A stretch of 64,000 nucleotides of DNA from a candidate division BRC1 bacterium ADurb.Bin183 (GCA_002070185.1 MWCT01000009.1:62001-126000), one strand, 5' to 3'. Positions 1 to 10,030 are shown, counted from the first letter of the stretch. Numbers and translations are program-made. The notes: generated from the sequence alone by a model not told the origin.

Positions 1-3000
1 GTGTAATACTCTTCCTGAAAACTGTATGTGCGCATATCTCGGTAGAGAATGAACACGGCGGCGTTCGGTTTTTGTTCCTTGATGTGAAGCGCGTTTTTTA
101 TGGCTTCGTTGCAGCATACTCGGCTGCAATAAGGGCGCTCCTCGTCGCGCGAGCCGACGCACTGTATCATAACGAACGTCTCTGCGTCGCCGAGCGCGCG
201 ATTCGCCAGCCGCTTTTCCAATTCCCGCTGTGTGAGGATACGGTCGGATTCGCCGTAATGATATTCGGATGGCGTCTTTTCGAGCGCGCCGGTGGCGACA
301 ATGACAACTCCGTGTTCAAAAATTTCTTCGCTGCCATCCTCAAGGGATATCGCGCTTTTGAAATTGCCGATGTAGCCGTCAATCTTTTTAACGCGCGCGG
401 AGGTGAAAACGCGGATGTTTTCATCCGCAAGCACTTTGGCGATGGTCTGGGTGAGGAATTCTTGAGGGTCGCCGTTTTGCAAAATGGTGTAAATATGGCG
501 CATGTTGCCGCCGAGTTCGGGCGATTTTTCCACAATTGCCACTTTAAAGTTTTGGTCCGCAAGCGCGCGCGCCGCTGTCATGCCTGCAATGCCGCCGCCG
601 ATGACCAGCGCAGCTTTTGTGACGGGCGTCTTCCAGCGCTCAAGCGGCGTCAAATGCGCCGCCTTGCTGACCGTCATTCTCACAAGGTCTTTGGCTTTTT
701 CGGTCGCCTCCTTGGGTTGCTTCATGTGCACCCAAGAGCACTGGTCGCGGATATTTGCCATATCAAAAAGATAAGGATTCAGCCCCGCCTCCCGCAGCGT
801 TTGCTGAAAGAGCGGCTCATGAGTGCGCGGCGAGCAGGATGCCACCACCACGCGATTCAGGTTGTGCTCTTTCACGATATTGCAGATGCTTTCCTGAGTG
901 TCTTGCGCGCAGGTGAATAAGTTTTCTCCCGCATAAACCACATAGGGCAGCGTTGCGGCATAGCGCGTGACCGCCGGAACATCCACAACGCCGCCGATGT
1001 TAATGCCGCAATGGCATACAAAAACGCCGATGCGCGGCGACTCGCCGCTGACGTCGGTTTCCGGCGGATAAATCTTTTCCGTTGTGCGCGTGCCGCGCGC
1101 CGAGGCAAGCAGCCTCCCCGCGCGCGATGCCGCCCCCGATGCCTGCATCACCGTTTCGGGAACATCCTTCGGTCCTTGGAACGCCCCCGCCACATAGATA
1201 CCCTCGCGGTTGGTTTCAAGAGGATGGAAATCCTTCGTATCATTAAAACCGTAACGATTAAGACTTATTTGTGTAATCTGCGAAAGTTTTTCCGCCGCTT
1301 TTGGCGCGTTCAATCCCACCGAAAGCACCGCCATGTCAAACTCTTCAGAATGCAGAACGCCGTCTTCGGACTCATATTGCAAAATCAGATTACGGGTTGA
1401 CGCATCCTCCTCGATGCCGGATATGCGGGAACGGATAAACCGCACGCCGTATTCCGACTGGGCGCGCTCATAATAGCGGTCGAACCCTTTGCCGTAGCAG
1501 CGCATGTCCATAAAGAAGATCGCCGTTTCAAGTCCGGGCGAATGCTCCCGCGCAATCACCGCCTCTTTTGTCGCATACATGCAACAGACCGATGAGCAGT
1601 AATCCCGTCCGCAAGAAGAATCCCGCGACCCCACGCATTGCAAGAAGGCGACCTTCTTTGGCGGTTTTTTATCCGAAGGACGCTTCACGTGACCTTCATA
1701 AGGACCGGTGGCACCGAGGATGCGCTCGAACTCGATACTTGTCACAACATTGGGATATTTGCCGTAGCCGTATTGCTCCAGAACTTTCGGCTCAAACTCG
1801 TCGAAGCCGGGGGCGAGGATGATTGCCCCGACATCCAGATTCACATATTCCTCCGCCATGTCGTGGACGATGGCGCCCGGTTTGCAGGCATCCACGCAGG
1901 CGTAACACTCGCTGCAAATGCCGCACTGAAGGCAGCGGCTTGCCTCGCGGCGGGCTTCCTCTTCCGTGAAACCGAGCTCCGCTTGTTCAAAACCCTTGAT
2001 GCGCTCTTTGGAGTCCAGCGCGCGCATTCTAACGCGCAGTTCGCGGGGCGTGTCCTTTTCGCCTTCCGCCTTGGGACGTTTTTCATCAGGCTCCGGCGCC
2101 ATTGCCTCGCCGGAAAGGAATCGGTGTATAAAGCGCGCGGCTTTTTTCCCCGCCGCAATTGCCGTGATGACAGTATCAGGACCGGAGACCGCATCGCCGC
2201 CGGCAAAAACGCCCTCGATATTCGTCCTCATACAGGCGTCCGTTTCAATCGTTCCCCATTTATTTGTCTTGATAGGCTCGCCGCCTGTGAATCCGAAATC
2301 CACAGATTGGCTGATGGCGGGGATGACGGTATCGAGAGGGATGATGAACTCGCTGCCTTTAACGGCGACGGGGCGGCGTCTGCCGGATGAGTCCGGCTCG
2401 CCCAGTTCCATCCGCTGGCATTCAATGCCAGACACGCGCCCGCTCTCGCCGACAATCCGCACCGGCGCGACCAGAAACTCTATCTTCACGCCCTCTTCAA
2501 GGGCGTCCTCAATTTCTTGATGATTGGCGGGCATTTCCTTGCGTGTGCGCCGGTAGAGGATAAAGACCTCCTCAGCGCCGAGCCTCAGCGCCGTCCGCGA
2601 GGCGTCAATCGCCGCGTTGCCGCCGCCTATGACGCCCACCCGTTTTCCGATTTTTACCGGCTGGCTCAGATTGACCATACGCAAAAAATCCACCGCATGG
2701 ATGTAACCTTCCAAGTCCTCGCCGGGAATATCCAGCGCCTTGCCCAGCTGCGCGCCCACGCCGATGAAGACGGCGTCGTGGTTTTTGCGCAAGTCGGCAA
2801 GCGTTAAACCGCTCTTGCCGATGGGCGCATTCAACTTCAACTCCACGCCCATGCTCAAAATGTCTTTGATTTCGGCGTCGAGCACATCCGGCGGCAGACG
2901 ATAATCCGGAATACCGGAGGCGAGCATTCCGCCAGCGCGGGGCATCGCCTCATAAATCACAGGGTCGTAACCTTCTAAAGCCAGATCATGCGCCGCCGCC

Positions 3001-3797
3001 AGCCCCGCCGGACCGGAGCCGATAATGGCGACTTTTTTATTCTTCTTTTTTTCTGGGTTGACCTTGAATGGCTCCACAATGCCGTTGCGCCGCGCCCAGT
3101 CCACGGCAAACCGTTTCAGGGAAGCGATGGCAATCGGCTCGTCTTCTTCGAATCGTTTGCATTGCTCTTCGCAGGGGTGATGGCAGACGCGCCCGCAGAT
3201 GCCGGGCAGCGGGTTCACGCTTCTGATAAGTTTGTATGCCTCTTCGTAGCGACCCTCGCGGATGAGCGCCACATAGCCTTGCGCGGAGGTGTCAATCGGG
3301 CAGGCGCTCTTGCAGGGGGAGCACCCCTTTTTTTCGATGGCAAAGGCGTTGGGAATCGCCTGCGCAAATTCGCGATAGATTGCCTTGCGCTCGCTTAAAT
3401 TTTCGTTATAGGAATTCGGACGCGTGATAGGGCAGACATTGACGCACTCTCCGCATCCGTTGCATTTGGAAAGGTCAACGTAGCGGGGATGTTTGAGGAC
3501 GGTTACTTTAAAATTGCCCGCCTCGCCCTCAACGGCGGTTATCTCGCTGTTGGTGAGTATCTTGATATTATGATGCCGTCCCGTGTCCACGAGCTTCGGC
3601 GCCAGAATGCACATGGAGCAGTCGTTGGTGGGGAAGGTTTTATCAAGCTGCGCCATAACGCCGCCGATGCTCAACTTCTCCTCGATAATATAAACAAAGA
3701 AGCCGGAATCGGCTAAATCGAGCGCTGTCTGGACGCCCGCCACGCCGCCTCCGACCACCGCCACAGCCCCAACTGTATTTTTATTTTTTTCTTCCAT
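1..3797 (-). CDS. hdrA: HdrA-like FAD/iron-sulfur oxidoreductase with GltD-like insert (partial, C-terminus off left edge)
   Basis: One open frame of 1265 codons runs from ATG at 3797 to the window edge. Visible order: an N-terminal FAD motif (G16-x-G18-x-x-G21) and a C60-S-M-C63 pair; a [4Fe-4S] set C112/C115/C118/C122; cysteines C159/162/166 and C201/205/209/213 typical of the glutamate-synthase small subunit N-terminus; a GltD-like dinucleotide site at about 256-265 and a second at 391; a cysteine cluster C622-C638; a CVGSRD element at 721 followed by CSSVCC; then a second HdrA-like FAD site (about 1066-1072) and a second CVGSRD at 1213. It is therefore two HdrA halves around a GltD/NfnB-like module. 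In known systems HdrA is the flavin/electron-bifurcating subunit working with HdrB and HdrC, which lie directly upstream. The GltD-like part could be the NAD(P)H entry site (inference). There is no clear Shine-Dalgarno site; a 16-nt gap after hdrB suggests translational coupling. Confidence 0.9.
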   Translation of the reverse strand, partial: MEEKNKNTVGAVAVVGGGVAGVQTALDLADSGFFVYIIEEKLSIGGVMAQLDKTFPTNDCSMCILAPKLVDTGRHHNIKILTNSEITAVEGEAGNFKVTVLKHPRYVDLSKCNGCGECVNVCPITRPNSYNENLSERKAIYREFAQAIPNAFAIEKKGCSPCKSACPIDTSAQGYVALIREGRYEEAYKLIRSVNPLPGICGRVCHHPCEEQCKRFEEDEPIAIASLKRFAVDWARRNGIVEPFKVNPEKKKNKKVAIIGSGPAGLAAAHDLALEGYDPVIYEAMPRAGGMLASGIPDYRLPPDVLDAEIKDILSMGVELKLNAPIGKSGLTLADLRKNHDAVFIGVGAQLGKALDIPGEDLEGYIHAVDFLRMVNLSQPVKIGKRVGVIGGGNAAIDASRTALRLGAEEVFILYRRTRKEMPANHQEIEDALEEGVKIEFLVAPVRIVGESGRVSGIECQRMELGEPDSSGRRRPVAVKGSEFIIPLDTVIPAISQSVDFGFTGGEPIKTNKWGTIETDACMRTNIEGVFAGGDAVSGPDTVITAIAAGKKAARFIHRFLSGEAMAPEPDEKRPKAEGEKDTPRELRVRMRALDSKERIKGFEQAELGFTEEEARREASRCLQCGICSECYACVDACKPGAIVHDMAEEYVNLDVGAIILAPGFDEFEPKVLEQYGYGKYPNVVTSIEFERILGATGPYEGHVKRPSDKKPPKKVAFLQCVGSRDSSCGRDYCSSVCCMYATKEAVIAREHSPGLETAIFFMDMRCYGKGFDRYYERAQSEYGVRFIRSRISGIEEDASTRNLILQYESEDGVLHSEEFDMAVLSVGLNAPKAAEKLSQITQISLNRYGFNDTKDFHPLETNREGIYVAGAFQGPKDVPETVMQASGAASRAGRLLASARGTRTTEKIYPPETDVSGESPRIGVFVCHCGINIGGVVDVPAVTRYAATLPYVVYAGENLFTCAQDTQESICNIVKEHNLNRVVVASCSPRTHEPLFQQTLREAGLNPYLFDMANIRDQCSWVHMKQPKEATEKAKDLVRMTVSKAAHLTPLERWKTPVTKAALVIGGGIAGMTAARALADQNFKVAIVEKSPELGGNMRHIYTILQNGDPQEFLTQTIAKVLADENIRVFTSARVKKIDGYIGNFKSAISLEDGSEEIFEHGVVIVATGALEKTPSEYHYGESDRILTQRELEKRLANRALGDAETFVMIQCVGSRDEERPYCSRVCCNEAIKNALHIKEQKPNAAVFILYRDMRTYSFQEEYY

Positions 3798-3813
3798 AAT
3801 TTTCAATTTTCAA

Positions 3814-4698
3814 TTATGCATTGATGCCCGCTTTTTGAAGCGCGGCATTTGCTTTCACCCTGTTCATATTAAACCCAAGGTCTTTGGCGTCCATGCCCAT
3901 CGCCAGCCCCAGAATCTGCGGCAGATAAAGAACCGGCAGATTGTAGCTCGTTTCGAAAGTTGTTTCGATTTTTTTTTGGTTGCTCTCATACATCACGCTG
4001 CAAAACGGGCAGACCAAACCGATGGCGTCCACATTCAGCGCCTTGAGTTGGTCGAGTTTTTCCTTTGAAATTTTAAGCGCGAGATTTTCATCCACCGCAA
4101 GGAGCGCGCCGCCGCAGCAACGCGTCTTGTTCATATAGGAAACACTTTCCGCGCCGGTGGCGGCGATGATGTCGTCAATCGTGCGCGGGTCTTCCGGCGA
4201 ATCAAAACCTTCATAAATCTCGTGCGGTTTCAGGTAATGGCATCCGTAATGGGGCGCAATGCGCAAACCTTTGAGCTGTCGAGTAACTGCCTTTGCGATT
4301 TTTTTCAGCCCCACTTCCTCATGAAGAATGCGGGCAAAGTGTTTCACTTTTACGGTGCCTTTATACTCAAGACCCACAGGCTTCAATCGTTTATTGATTT
4401 CGGCGCGAGCCTTTTCGTCCTCGGCGAGTTTTTTGCCGACCTCGGTCAGAACGCCCGTGCAGGCTGTGCAGATGGCGCAGATGTCCGCGCCCTCTTTTTC
4501 CGCCAGAGCCAGATTCCGCGCCGCCATCGCCTCCGCCGTCATTTCATTCAGCGAGCTGATTGGATAGCCGCAACAGGTGAAGTTCGGGATGTGGATAAAT
4601 TCCAGACCAAGCGCGGACGCCACCTTTCGCGTGGAGATTTCGTAATTCTGCGCCCGAACGGGTATCGTGCATCCTAAAAACAAAGTGTATGGTTTCAT
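3814..4698 (-). CDS. hdrB: Heterodisulfide reductase subunit B-like protein
   Basis: 294 residues, the usual length for HdrB. It carries two cysteine-rich CCG domains: LFLGC near the start, a CCGYP motif and CAICTAC in the first half; then GCHY, TRCCGG and CPFC in the second half. In characterised enzymes these cysteines bind noncubane [4Fe-4S] clusters that cleave the disulfide substrate. It sits between hdrC (19-nt gap) and hdrA (16-nt gap) in one transcription unit. In bacteria without methanogenesis such subunits act on unknown disulfides or pass electrons to other partners, so the substrate here is open. No convincing ribosome binding site precedes the ATG. Confidence 0.92.
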   Translation of the reverse strand: MKPYTLFLGCTIPVRAQNYEISTRKVASALGLEFIHIPNFTCCGYPISSLNEMTAEAMAARNLALAEKEGADICAICTACTGVLTEVGKKLAEDEKARAEINKRLKPVGLEYKGTVKVKHFARILHEEVGLKKIAKAVTRQLKGLRIAPHYGCHYLKPHEIYEGFDSPEDPRTIDDIIAATGAESVSYMNKTRCCGGALLAVDENLALKISKEKLDQLKALNVDAIGLVCPFCSVMYESNQKKIETTFETSYNLPVLYLPQILGLAMGMDAKDLGFNMNRVKANAALQKAGINA

Positions 4699-4717
4699 GG
4701 TTTGATTTCGCTAATCG

Positions 4718-5212
4718 CTATTTTAAATCCTTCAGTTCGCCCTGCGCAATAATCGCCTCAAGGTCGGGACATTTCTTTTCCAATTCCGGCAGCCCCAACC
4801 GCGCGCGTTTTTTATTGTCGAAATCCTCGATTTCATAAATCTTGCCCATCGCGCGGATGGACTTTGCCTGCATCCTGTATGCCTCGGGAATAATCCCCTC
4901 TCGAACGGCGATGTTTTTAAGCGCCCTCATGATGGATGTCAGATGCACGCCCTGCGGGCAGCGCTCCGAGCAGGTGTAGCATGTGGAGCAGTGCCAGATA
5001 AAATCCGAGCGCAGCACCTCGTCCCGCATCCCCAAAAGCGTCATGCGGATGATGCGGCGCGGATTGTAATTCTCGTCCACTTCCCGCACTGGACAAGATG
5101 CCGTGCATGTTCCGCATGCAAAGCATCGGAGGAGATGCTCGCCTCCCGGCGTATTCAAAACCTCGTCCCTGAAACTCAGGGCTTCCTTGTCAATTTTTAT
5201 CGGTTCAGCCAT
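4718..5212 (-). CDS. hdrC: Heterodisulfide reductase subunit C-like ferredoxin
   Basis: 164 residues with two cubane [4Fe-4S] motifs, CFACGTCTASCP at about residues 31-42 and CSTCYTCSERCP at about 75-86, followed by a helical tail. HdrC relays electrons from the HdrA flavin to HdrB. It is the first gene of the hdrCBA order. No in-frame methionine lies early in the protein, so the ATG at 5212 is the only reasonable start; it lies only about 10 nt from a good -10 box and has no Shine-Dalgarno sequence. Confidence 0.92.
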   Translation of the reverse strand: MAEPIKIDKEALSFRDEVLNTPGGEHLLRCFACGTCTASCPVREVDENYNPRRIIRMTLLGMRDEVLRSDFIWHCSTCYTCSERCPQGVHLTSIMRALKNIAVREGIIPEAYRMQAKSIRAMGKIYEIEDFDNKKRARLGLPELEKKCPDLEAIIAQGELKDLK

Positions 5213-5221
5213 ATTCTAAAT

Positions 5222-5249
5222 ATAATATAAAAAAGGACGTTTTTGTCAA
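5222..5249 (-). promoter_or_regulatory. Putative sigma-70-type promoter of hdrCBA
   Basis: On the minus strand TTGACA lies at 5249-5244 and TATTAT at 5227-5222, separated by 16 nt. Expected transcription start is about 5214-5216, leaving only 2-4 nt before the hdrC ATG at 5212, which would make a leaderless mRNA. Confidence 0.55.
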
Positions 5250-5418
5250 TACATAAAAAGACGGGGTTATTAAAAACGCTGGTATTATACAGTCAAGGGA
5301 ATTTGAAAGTTGCCAAACCGGAGTTTTTCAACCTCATTCCATCGTTTGAAATATTGGTGAAAATCCGTCTCATTGCAGACCAACCCATTCTTTGAGGATG
5401 GGATTCTGCATGGATTTT

Positions 5419-6642
5419 TTACGCCCCGTATTTTTTCAGCTTTCCCGCGCAGGCGAGCATCATCTCCATAATAGCTTGCGCGGGGAACATCCCCAGCCGT
5501 CCGTGGTTGCATGCGCCTTCGCTAAAAGATGCCACGTCGTCAAAATCGCAGTATTTCCCCCAGAGCAAAAATGGGACGGGATGCCAGCTGTGCCCCTTCA
5601 TTTGCGGCGGCGTGGAATGATCGCCCGTCACGGCGATGACATCCGGCTTGAGCGCTAAAAGCCGCGGAATCTGACCGTCCGTTTCCTCGATAATCTTAAT
5701 GCGCCCGGCGCTGTTGCCGTCCTCGCCGTAAGAATCTGTCTTTTTCACATGGAGAAAAAAGAAATCGTATTTTGACCAATTCTCTTCGAGCGTGGTGAAT
5801 TCGTCAGCTATTTCGGATCCGGTTTTGAGGATGTCCATCCCCGCGAGCGTTGCCACGCCGCGATAAAGCGGATAGGTGGCGATGGCGGCGGGTGTTAGTT
5901 TGTAAAGTTGTTGGAAATTCGGCATCCCCGGATGGCTGGAAAAACCGCGCAGGAGCATGGAGTTGGCTGTGGCGCGGGGCTTCAATATTTCGTAGTATTT
6001 TTTCGTCAGCTTGGTCAGGACGGCAACCGTTTTGCGAGCGGCTGGCGAGTCTTCGGAGGATTCGATATCCTTCGGCTTAAAGCCTTCCTTTTGAGGGTCG
6101 GTATCGGCGATAGCGGGGGAAAGTCCTTCGCCGCGCAGCACTACGGCAAAACGATATTCTTTCACGGGCATGATGAACACCTTGATGCCGTCAACCTCCG
6201 GCACAGCATCTTGAAGCTCCTTGCAGATTTTGACGCATTCCTCGGTCGGGAGCCTGCCCGCTCTTCGGTTCGTGATGACGCCGCCGGCGTCCACGTCGCA
6301 GAAATTTCCGCGCGCGGCAACGTCGGATTTTTCGAGTTTGAAATCAATGCCGAGCGCTTCGAGCACGCCGCGTCCGATGTCGTACGCGGGGTCGAGCGGG
6401 TCGTAGCCGAAAATTCCCAGATGTCCCGGACCGCTGCCGGGCGTGATGCCATAAGAGACAGGCATGCTCCGCCCGCAGCATCCTTCCAGAGCCAGCCGAT
6501 CAAGGTTGGGTTTTTTTGCCAGTTCCAGTTCCGTTTTAGGCTGGTCGGTTGTGTGCATGCCTCCCACGCCGTCCATGACGAGAAGCACCATTTTGCTTTC
6601 GGTTTTGATTGCCAGTTTTTTGAGGATGTCCAACCGGTTCAT
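5419..6642 (-). CDS. apgM: Cofactor-independent phosphoglycerate mutase, archaeal type (aPGAM)
   Basis: 407 residues, full length for the aPGAM family of the alkaline phosphatase superfamily, which interconverts 3- and 2-phosphoglycerate. Visible signatures are the metal-binding VMDGVGG near residue 24, the GSGPGHLGIFGYDP segment around the catalytic serine, an HVKKTD segment, and GDHSTP followed by HSWHPVPFLL near the C-terminus. A GGAG motif lies 10 nt before the ATG. It is codirectional with, and 206 nt upstream of, hdrC. The 206-nt gap has its own promoter for hdrC and no other gene that I can see. Confidence 0.95.
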   Translation of the reverse strand: MNRLDILKKLAIKTESKMVLLVMDGVGGMHTTDQPKTELELAKKPNLDRLALEGCCGRSMPVSYGITPGSGPGHLGIFGYDPLDPAYDIGRGVLEALGIDFKLEKSDVAARGNFCDVDAGGVITNRRAGRLPTEECVKICKELQDAVPEVDGIKVFIMPVKEYRFAVVLRGEGLSPAIADTDPQKEGFKPKDIESSEDSPAARKTVAVLTKLTKKYYEILKPRATANSMLLRGFSSHPGMPNFQQLYKLTPAAIATYPLYRGVATLAGMDILKTGSEIADEFTTLEENWSKYDFFFLHVKKTDSYGEDGNSAGRIKIIEETDGQIPRLLALKPDVIAVTGDHSTPPQMKGHSWHPVPFLLWGKYCDFDDVASFSEGACNHGRLGMFPAQAIMEMMLACAGKLKKYGA

Positions 6643-6669
6643 ATTTGTAAAACTCCAATAATTTAAAGA

Positions 6670-9600
6670 TTATTTTGCGGGCGGATTCTGAAGATAATAA
6701 ACCAAATCAGCCACGTCCACGATGCCGTCGCCGTTTCTATCCGCCTTACTGTATTCCTGCGGGGACAACGGGCGGATATTCAGGATAAAGTCCATGATGA
6801 AATCAACGGGGAAGCTAACGGTTGAGAATCTCCAAACCGCCCCTTGTGTGACTCCATCATTGTTGATAGCCACAACCTGCCATCTGTAATCCGTTTCATA
6901 TTCCAAATCTTTTTGCGGTTGGTAATCGCTTGTGGAAGAGTCGGCGGTTGGTTGATCGGGTTTATTTTCCGAACTCTTCCATATAAAGATGCTGTAGCCG
7001 GTGGCAAAGGCGGAGTCCTCCCAGTCGAATGCGGTATCAACTGGAACGCCCTCAGCGCCGTCGCTGGGGTTGGGTTGCGTCGGCGGATCGGGAGGACGCG
7101 GCGTTGGCGTTGGCGTGGGCGTGGGAGTCGGCGTTGGCACAGTCCCCGTTGCCGTTCCCTTTAGGGGAATGATGGTTGTCGGCTGATCCGGGTCGTTCGT
7201 TGAAATTTCCAGCCGAGCGGTTTTGGGACCGGGACGTTTGGGCCAGAAAACCAGTTGAACGGTGCGGGTTTCACCGGGCGGGAGCGGCGTATTGATTGCC
7301 GGGGCGAAGAACATAAACTCTTCGGCATCTTTTCCTCTGATGACGAAGCCCTTATCGTAGAATATAAGATCTGCCCCGATGGAGGCGTTATGCACAAGCA
7401 CCGAGCGAGGCGCTGTGTATCCATCGCGGATGTTTTGTTCGCCGAAATCAATGCTGTTCACATTGGTCTGGATATTGGGCAGAACGACTGCCGACCATAG
7501 CCCCGCTTTCTCTATCGGTTCCGTCACGGCGTAATAGAGGTATTGCCCGGATGTGCACAGGACGGGCTTGTTCGCGGCGGCGTTGACATCAAGGACTTTA
7601 CCCACTGAGCCCGCATTGCCTGTTGTTTTCCAGATATTCATAACATTGCCAGTTTCTGCGGCAATAAAGAAAATAAGATTCTGGGAGGAACTCGGGATTA
7701 GATTGTTGCGATATATCGTGTCGTTGGCGGGGAAAGAGCCCGGAGCGCCCGCGGCGATATCCCGAAGCATGAAAGTCCCCGCCTCTGTGCCGTCGCTGCG
7801 CCAAAGCTCCATGCCGTCGATGTGATTATCCGCGCGGAAGAAAAGGTGGTTATTTATGAACGAAAGATATTGCAGGTCAGCCGGACCGCTGCTGGTAATG
7901 TCCTTGACCATCGTTGTGCCGTATTCCGTGCCGTCTGTTTTCCAGAGCTCCAATTCAAACCTGTCATCATCAGCGGCAAAGAAAAGTTCGCCATTGCCCA
8001 ACGTCATCTCTTTAATATCTTTTAGCGATGTGGCAGGGTTAAGGAGAACATCCTCGCCGGGATTAAGTGTTTCATTTTTCCATAGTTCTGAACGGTTGAG
8101 GGTATAATAGAGCGCTCCGTTCATATCTATCAGATTTTCAAAGGTGTCGTCCACGTTAATGGCGTCTCTGATGGAGGAGCAACCCATTGCCGTGCCGTCG
8201 GTTTTCCAGATAGAGTCCAAAATGCCATAAACCATATAAGGCGGCGCCATAAGATAACGCGCGCCAACGGTTGTGCTTTTGAAAACAAGAGTGTCGCCAA
8301 CCGGTGTGAGAGAGCTGAAAACATAGCCTTCATAGATTATTTCTGAGCCTTCCGGGGTGCCGTCTGTTTTCCAGAGCTGGGTATTGTTTTCAGCGGTATA
8401 GAATATGTATCCCAGATTGGTAAAGAATATGATATTGTCCGGGTTGTTGCCGCCGCCGATAATAGTCGTTCCAGCCTCAGTGCCGTTGCTTGTGCATAAA
8501 ACGGGGATGTCCCCATCCATATTGGAACTGAAATAAAGCACGCCATTAGCCGTAAATAAATGATCAAGGAACGGCTCGGCATCGGTGGCGGGTATAATCT
8601 CTTTAACTTTGGTTGTGCCGGTGGATGTTCCGTCGCTTTTCCAAAGGGCGACTTCGCCGCTGGCGCGAGCCTCCTTGAAAAAGAGCGTGCCGTTGACATC
8701 GGTCAATTGCGTGGGGAGGATAACCGGCGGCATCCAAGCGGGAAAAATATCCTTTACCTGCATAACAGTCTCCGTCGCGTCGGAGCTTTTCCACAATTCC
8801 TGCCCGGTTAAACCGTCATTTGCCCCAAAGATAAAACAGTCTTCGCCGTTGAAGGCTTCCGGCTTTCCCTTAAAACCGCTGCCGGCGCCGAAATCATGAT
8901 AAACTTCGTCATCTTTCCAAATCTTCATGCCTTTCACAGGGTCAGCGGCGCTCATAAAGAGGGAGCCATGTCGGGCAATCAGCATCCCGGGCACGGCATA
9001 ATCAAAGTTCTTCCAAATTGTTGTGCCGTCTTCCGTCCCGTCGCTGCTCCACATTTCAATCAATTTTGTGTCAAGATTTGTCACCCAAAACCATAATTTA
9101 GAGTCATGATTTAAGCATTCGCCAATTTTGGCATTGTCTATGCCCTTTATCAAAACCGTCCCGCCGTCTGTGCCATCGCTTGTCCATATCTCCGAACGGT
9201 TAGAAGAGAAATTAATTGCCAGATAAAGAGCCCCATCCACATTCACAAGAACACCGCCGAGGGCGTTATCGAAGTTTCTAATCCACTCCGTTCCGGCATC
9301 AGACCCGTCGCTTTTCCATAGCTCAAGGGCGTCGGCGTTGGAATCCAAAGCCAGGATATAAAGCGTCGTCCCGCCAACATTAAGCATGGATTTAATTTCA
9401 GAATTGCCAAAGTTAAAAACAATTTCCGTTCCGCCTTCTGTGCCATCGCTTTTCCAAAGGTTGCTCGTGGCATACATCTCTGGAATGCTAAAATAAACCA
9501 TGTCGTTGAAAATAGTCAAAGCCTGAGGAAATGATGACAACTCCCCAGGTTTAATATCCATCACCATCGTCGTCAGTCCATCACCTTCGTTGCTTTTCCA

Positions 9601-9966
9601 GAGTTCAACGCCGTTGACGCCGTCATCGGCGGCAAAATAAACCACCTGATCGTGCGAAACAAGATATTTGGGCGAGGATGAGTTTGCGCCGGGATTGATG
9701 TCATATACAAGGGCTGTTCCTTCTTGTGTCCCATCTGTTTTCCATAACTCTCTGCCGTTTTCGGCTGTGGTGGCGGCAAAATATATTGTTGCACCGTTAA
9801 CGTAGACAAAATATTGAGGATTGGAATTGCCGTTGTCCATAACCGGAACAGCGCCCTTGACGAGCTGAGTAAAATCAGCCGCATGGCTTGCGGGCAGAAT
9901 TAATACTGCCATACAAACCCACACTGCCGCCATCATGGATAAGACGTTGTTTTTTTTGTTTCCCAT
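6670..9966 (-). CDS. Secreted hyalin-repeat protein with Ig-like, FN3 and half-dockerin domains
   Basis: About 1098 residues. I chose the ATG at 9966 because a GGGGG motif lies 9 nt upstream and a signal peptide follows; 9972 is also possible. After the signal peptide, residues about 30-825 are many copies of a roughly 45-60-residue repeat around ELWKSDGTEAGT, a beta-propeller-like pattern common in secreted bacterial proteins. Then comes a choice-of-anchor-D Ig-like domain (about 826-939), a Thr-Pro linker (about 943-960), an FN3-like domain (about 961-1055), and a C-terminal half-dockerin with the calcium loop DRNGDGIVDVAD. The dockerin-type end suggests docking to a cohesin-like partner such as the multi-module protein at 32961 (inference). 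Enzymatic function is not recognisable. Confidence 0.85.
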   Translation of the reverse strand: MGNKKNNVLSMMAAVWVCMAVLILPASHAADFTQLVKGAVPVMDNGNSNPQYFVYVNGATIYFAATTAENGRELWKTDGTQEGTALVYDINPGANSSSPKYLVSHDQVVYFAADDGVNGVELWKSNEGDGLTTMVMDIKPGELSSFPQALTIFNDMVYFSIPEMYATSNLWKSDGTEGGTEIVFNFGNSEIKSMLNVGGTTLYILALDSNADALELWKSDGSDAGTEWIRNFDNALGGVLVNVDGALYLAINFSSNRSEIWTSDGTDGGTVLIKGIDNAKIGECLNHDSKLWFWVTNLDTKLIEMWSSDGTEDGTTIWKNFDYAVPGMLIARHGSLFMSAADPVKGMKIWKDDEVYHDFGAGSGFKGKPEAFNGEDCFIFGANDGLTGQELWKSSDATETVMQVKDIFPAWMPPVILPTQLTDVNGTLFFKEARASGEVALWKSDGTSTGTTKVKEIIPATDAEPFLDHLFTANGVLYFSSNMDGDIPVLCTSNGTEAGTTIIGGGNNPDNIIFFTNLGYIFYTAENNTQLWKTDGTPEGSEIIYEGYVFSSLTPVGDTLVFKSTTVGARYLMAPPYMVYGILDSIWKTDGTAMGCSSIRDAINVDDTFENLIDMNGALYYTLNRSELWKNETLNPGEDVLLNPATSLKDIKEMTLGNGELFFAADDDRFELELWKTDGTEYGTTMVKDITSSGPADLQYLSFINNHLFFRADNHIDGMELWRSDGTEAGTFMLRDIAAGAPGSFPANDTIYRNNLIPSSSQNLIFFIAAETGNVMNIWKTTGNAGSVGKVLDVNAAANKPVLCTSGQYLYYAVTEPIEKAGLWSAVVLPNIQTNVNSIDFGEQNIRDGYTAPRSVLVHNASIGADLIFYDKGFVIRGKDAEEFMFFAPAINTPLPPGETRTVQLVFWPKRPGPKTARLEISTNDPDQPTTIIPLKGTATGTVPTPTPTPTPTPTPRPPDPPTQPNPSDGAEGVPVDTAFDWEDSAFATGYSIFIWKSSENKPDQPTADSSTSDYQPQKDLEYETDYRWQVVAINNDGVTQGAVWRFSTVSFPVDFIMDFILNIRPLSPQEYSKADRNGDGIVDVADLVYYLQNPPAK

Positions 9967-10030
9967 CTTCATTATCCCCCTTGGATATAATTTTATCCTT
10001 TGGCTAAAAATTACTTTCAGCCTCGCTTGG

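Noticed and set aside
1..3797. Possibility that this stretch is a broken gene cluster of short frames on both strands
   Set aside because: Reading from 3797 on the minus strand gives one uninterrupted HdrA/GltD/HdrA protein to the edge.
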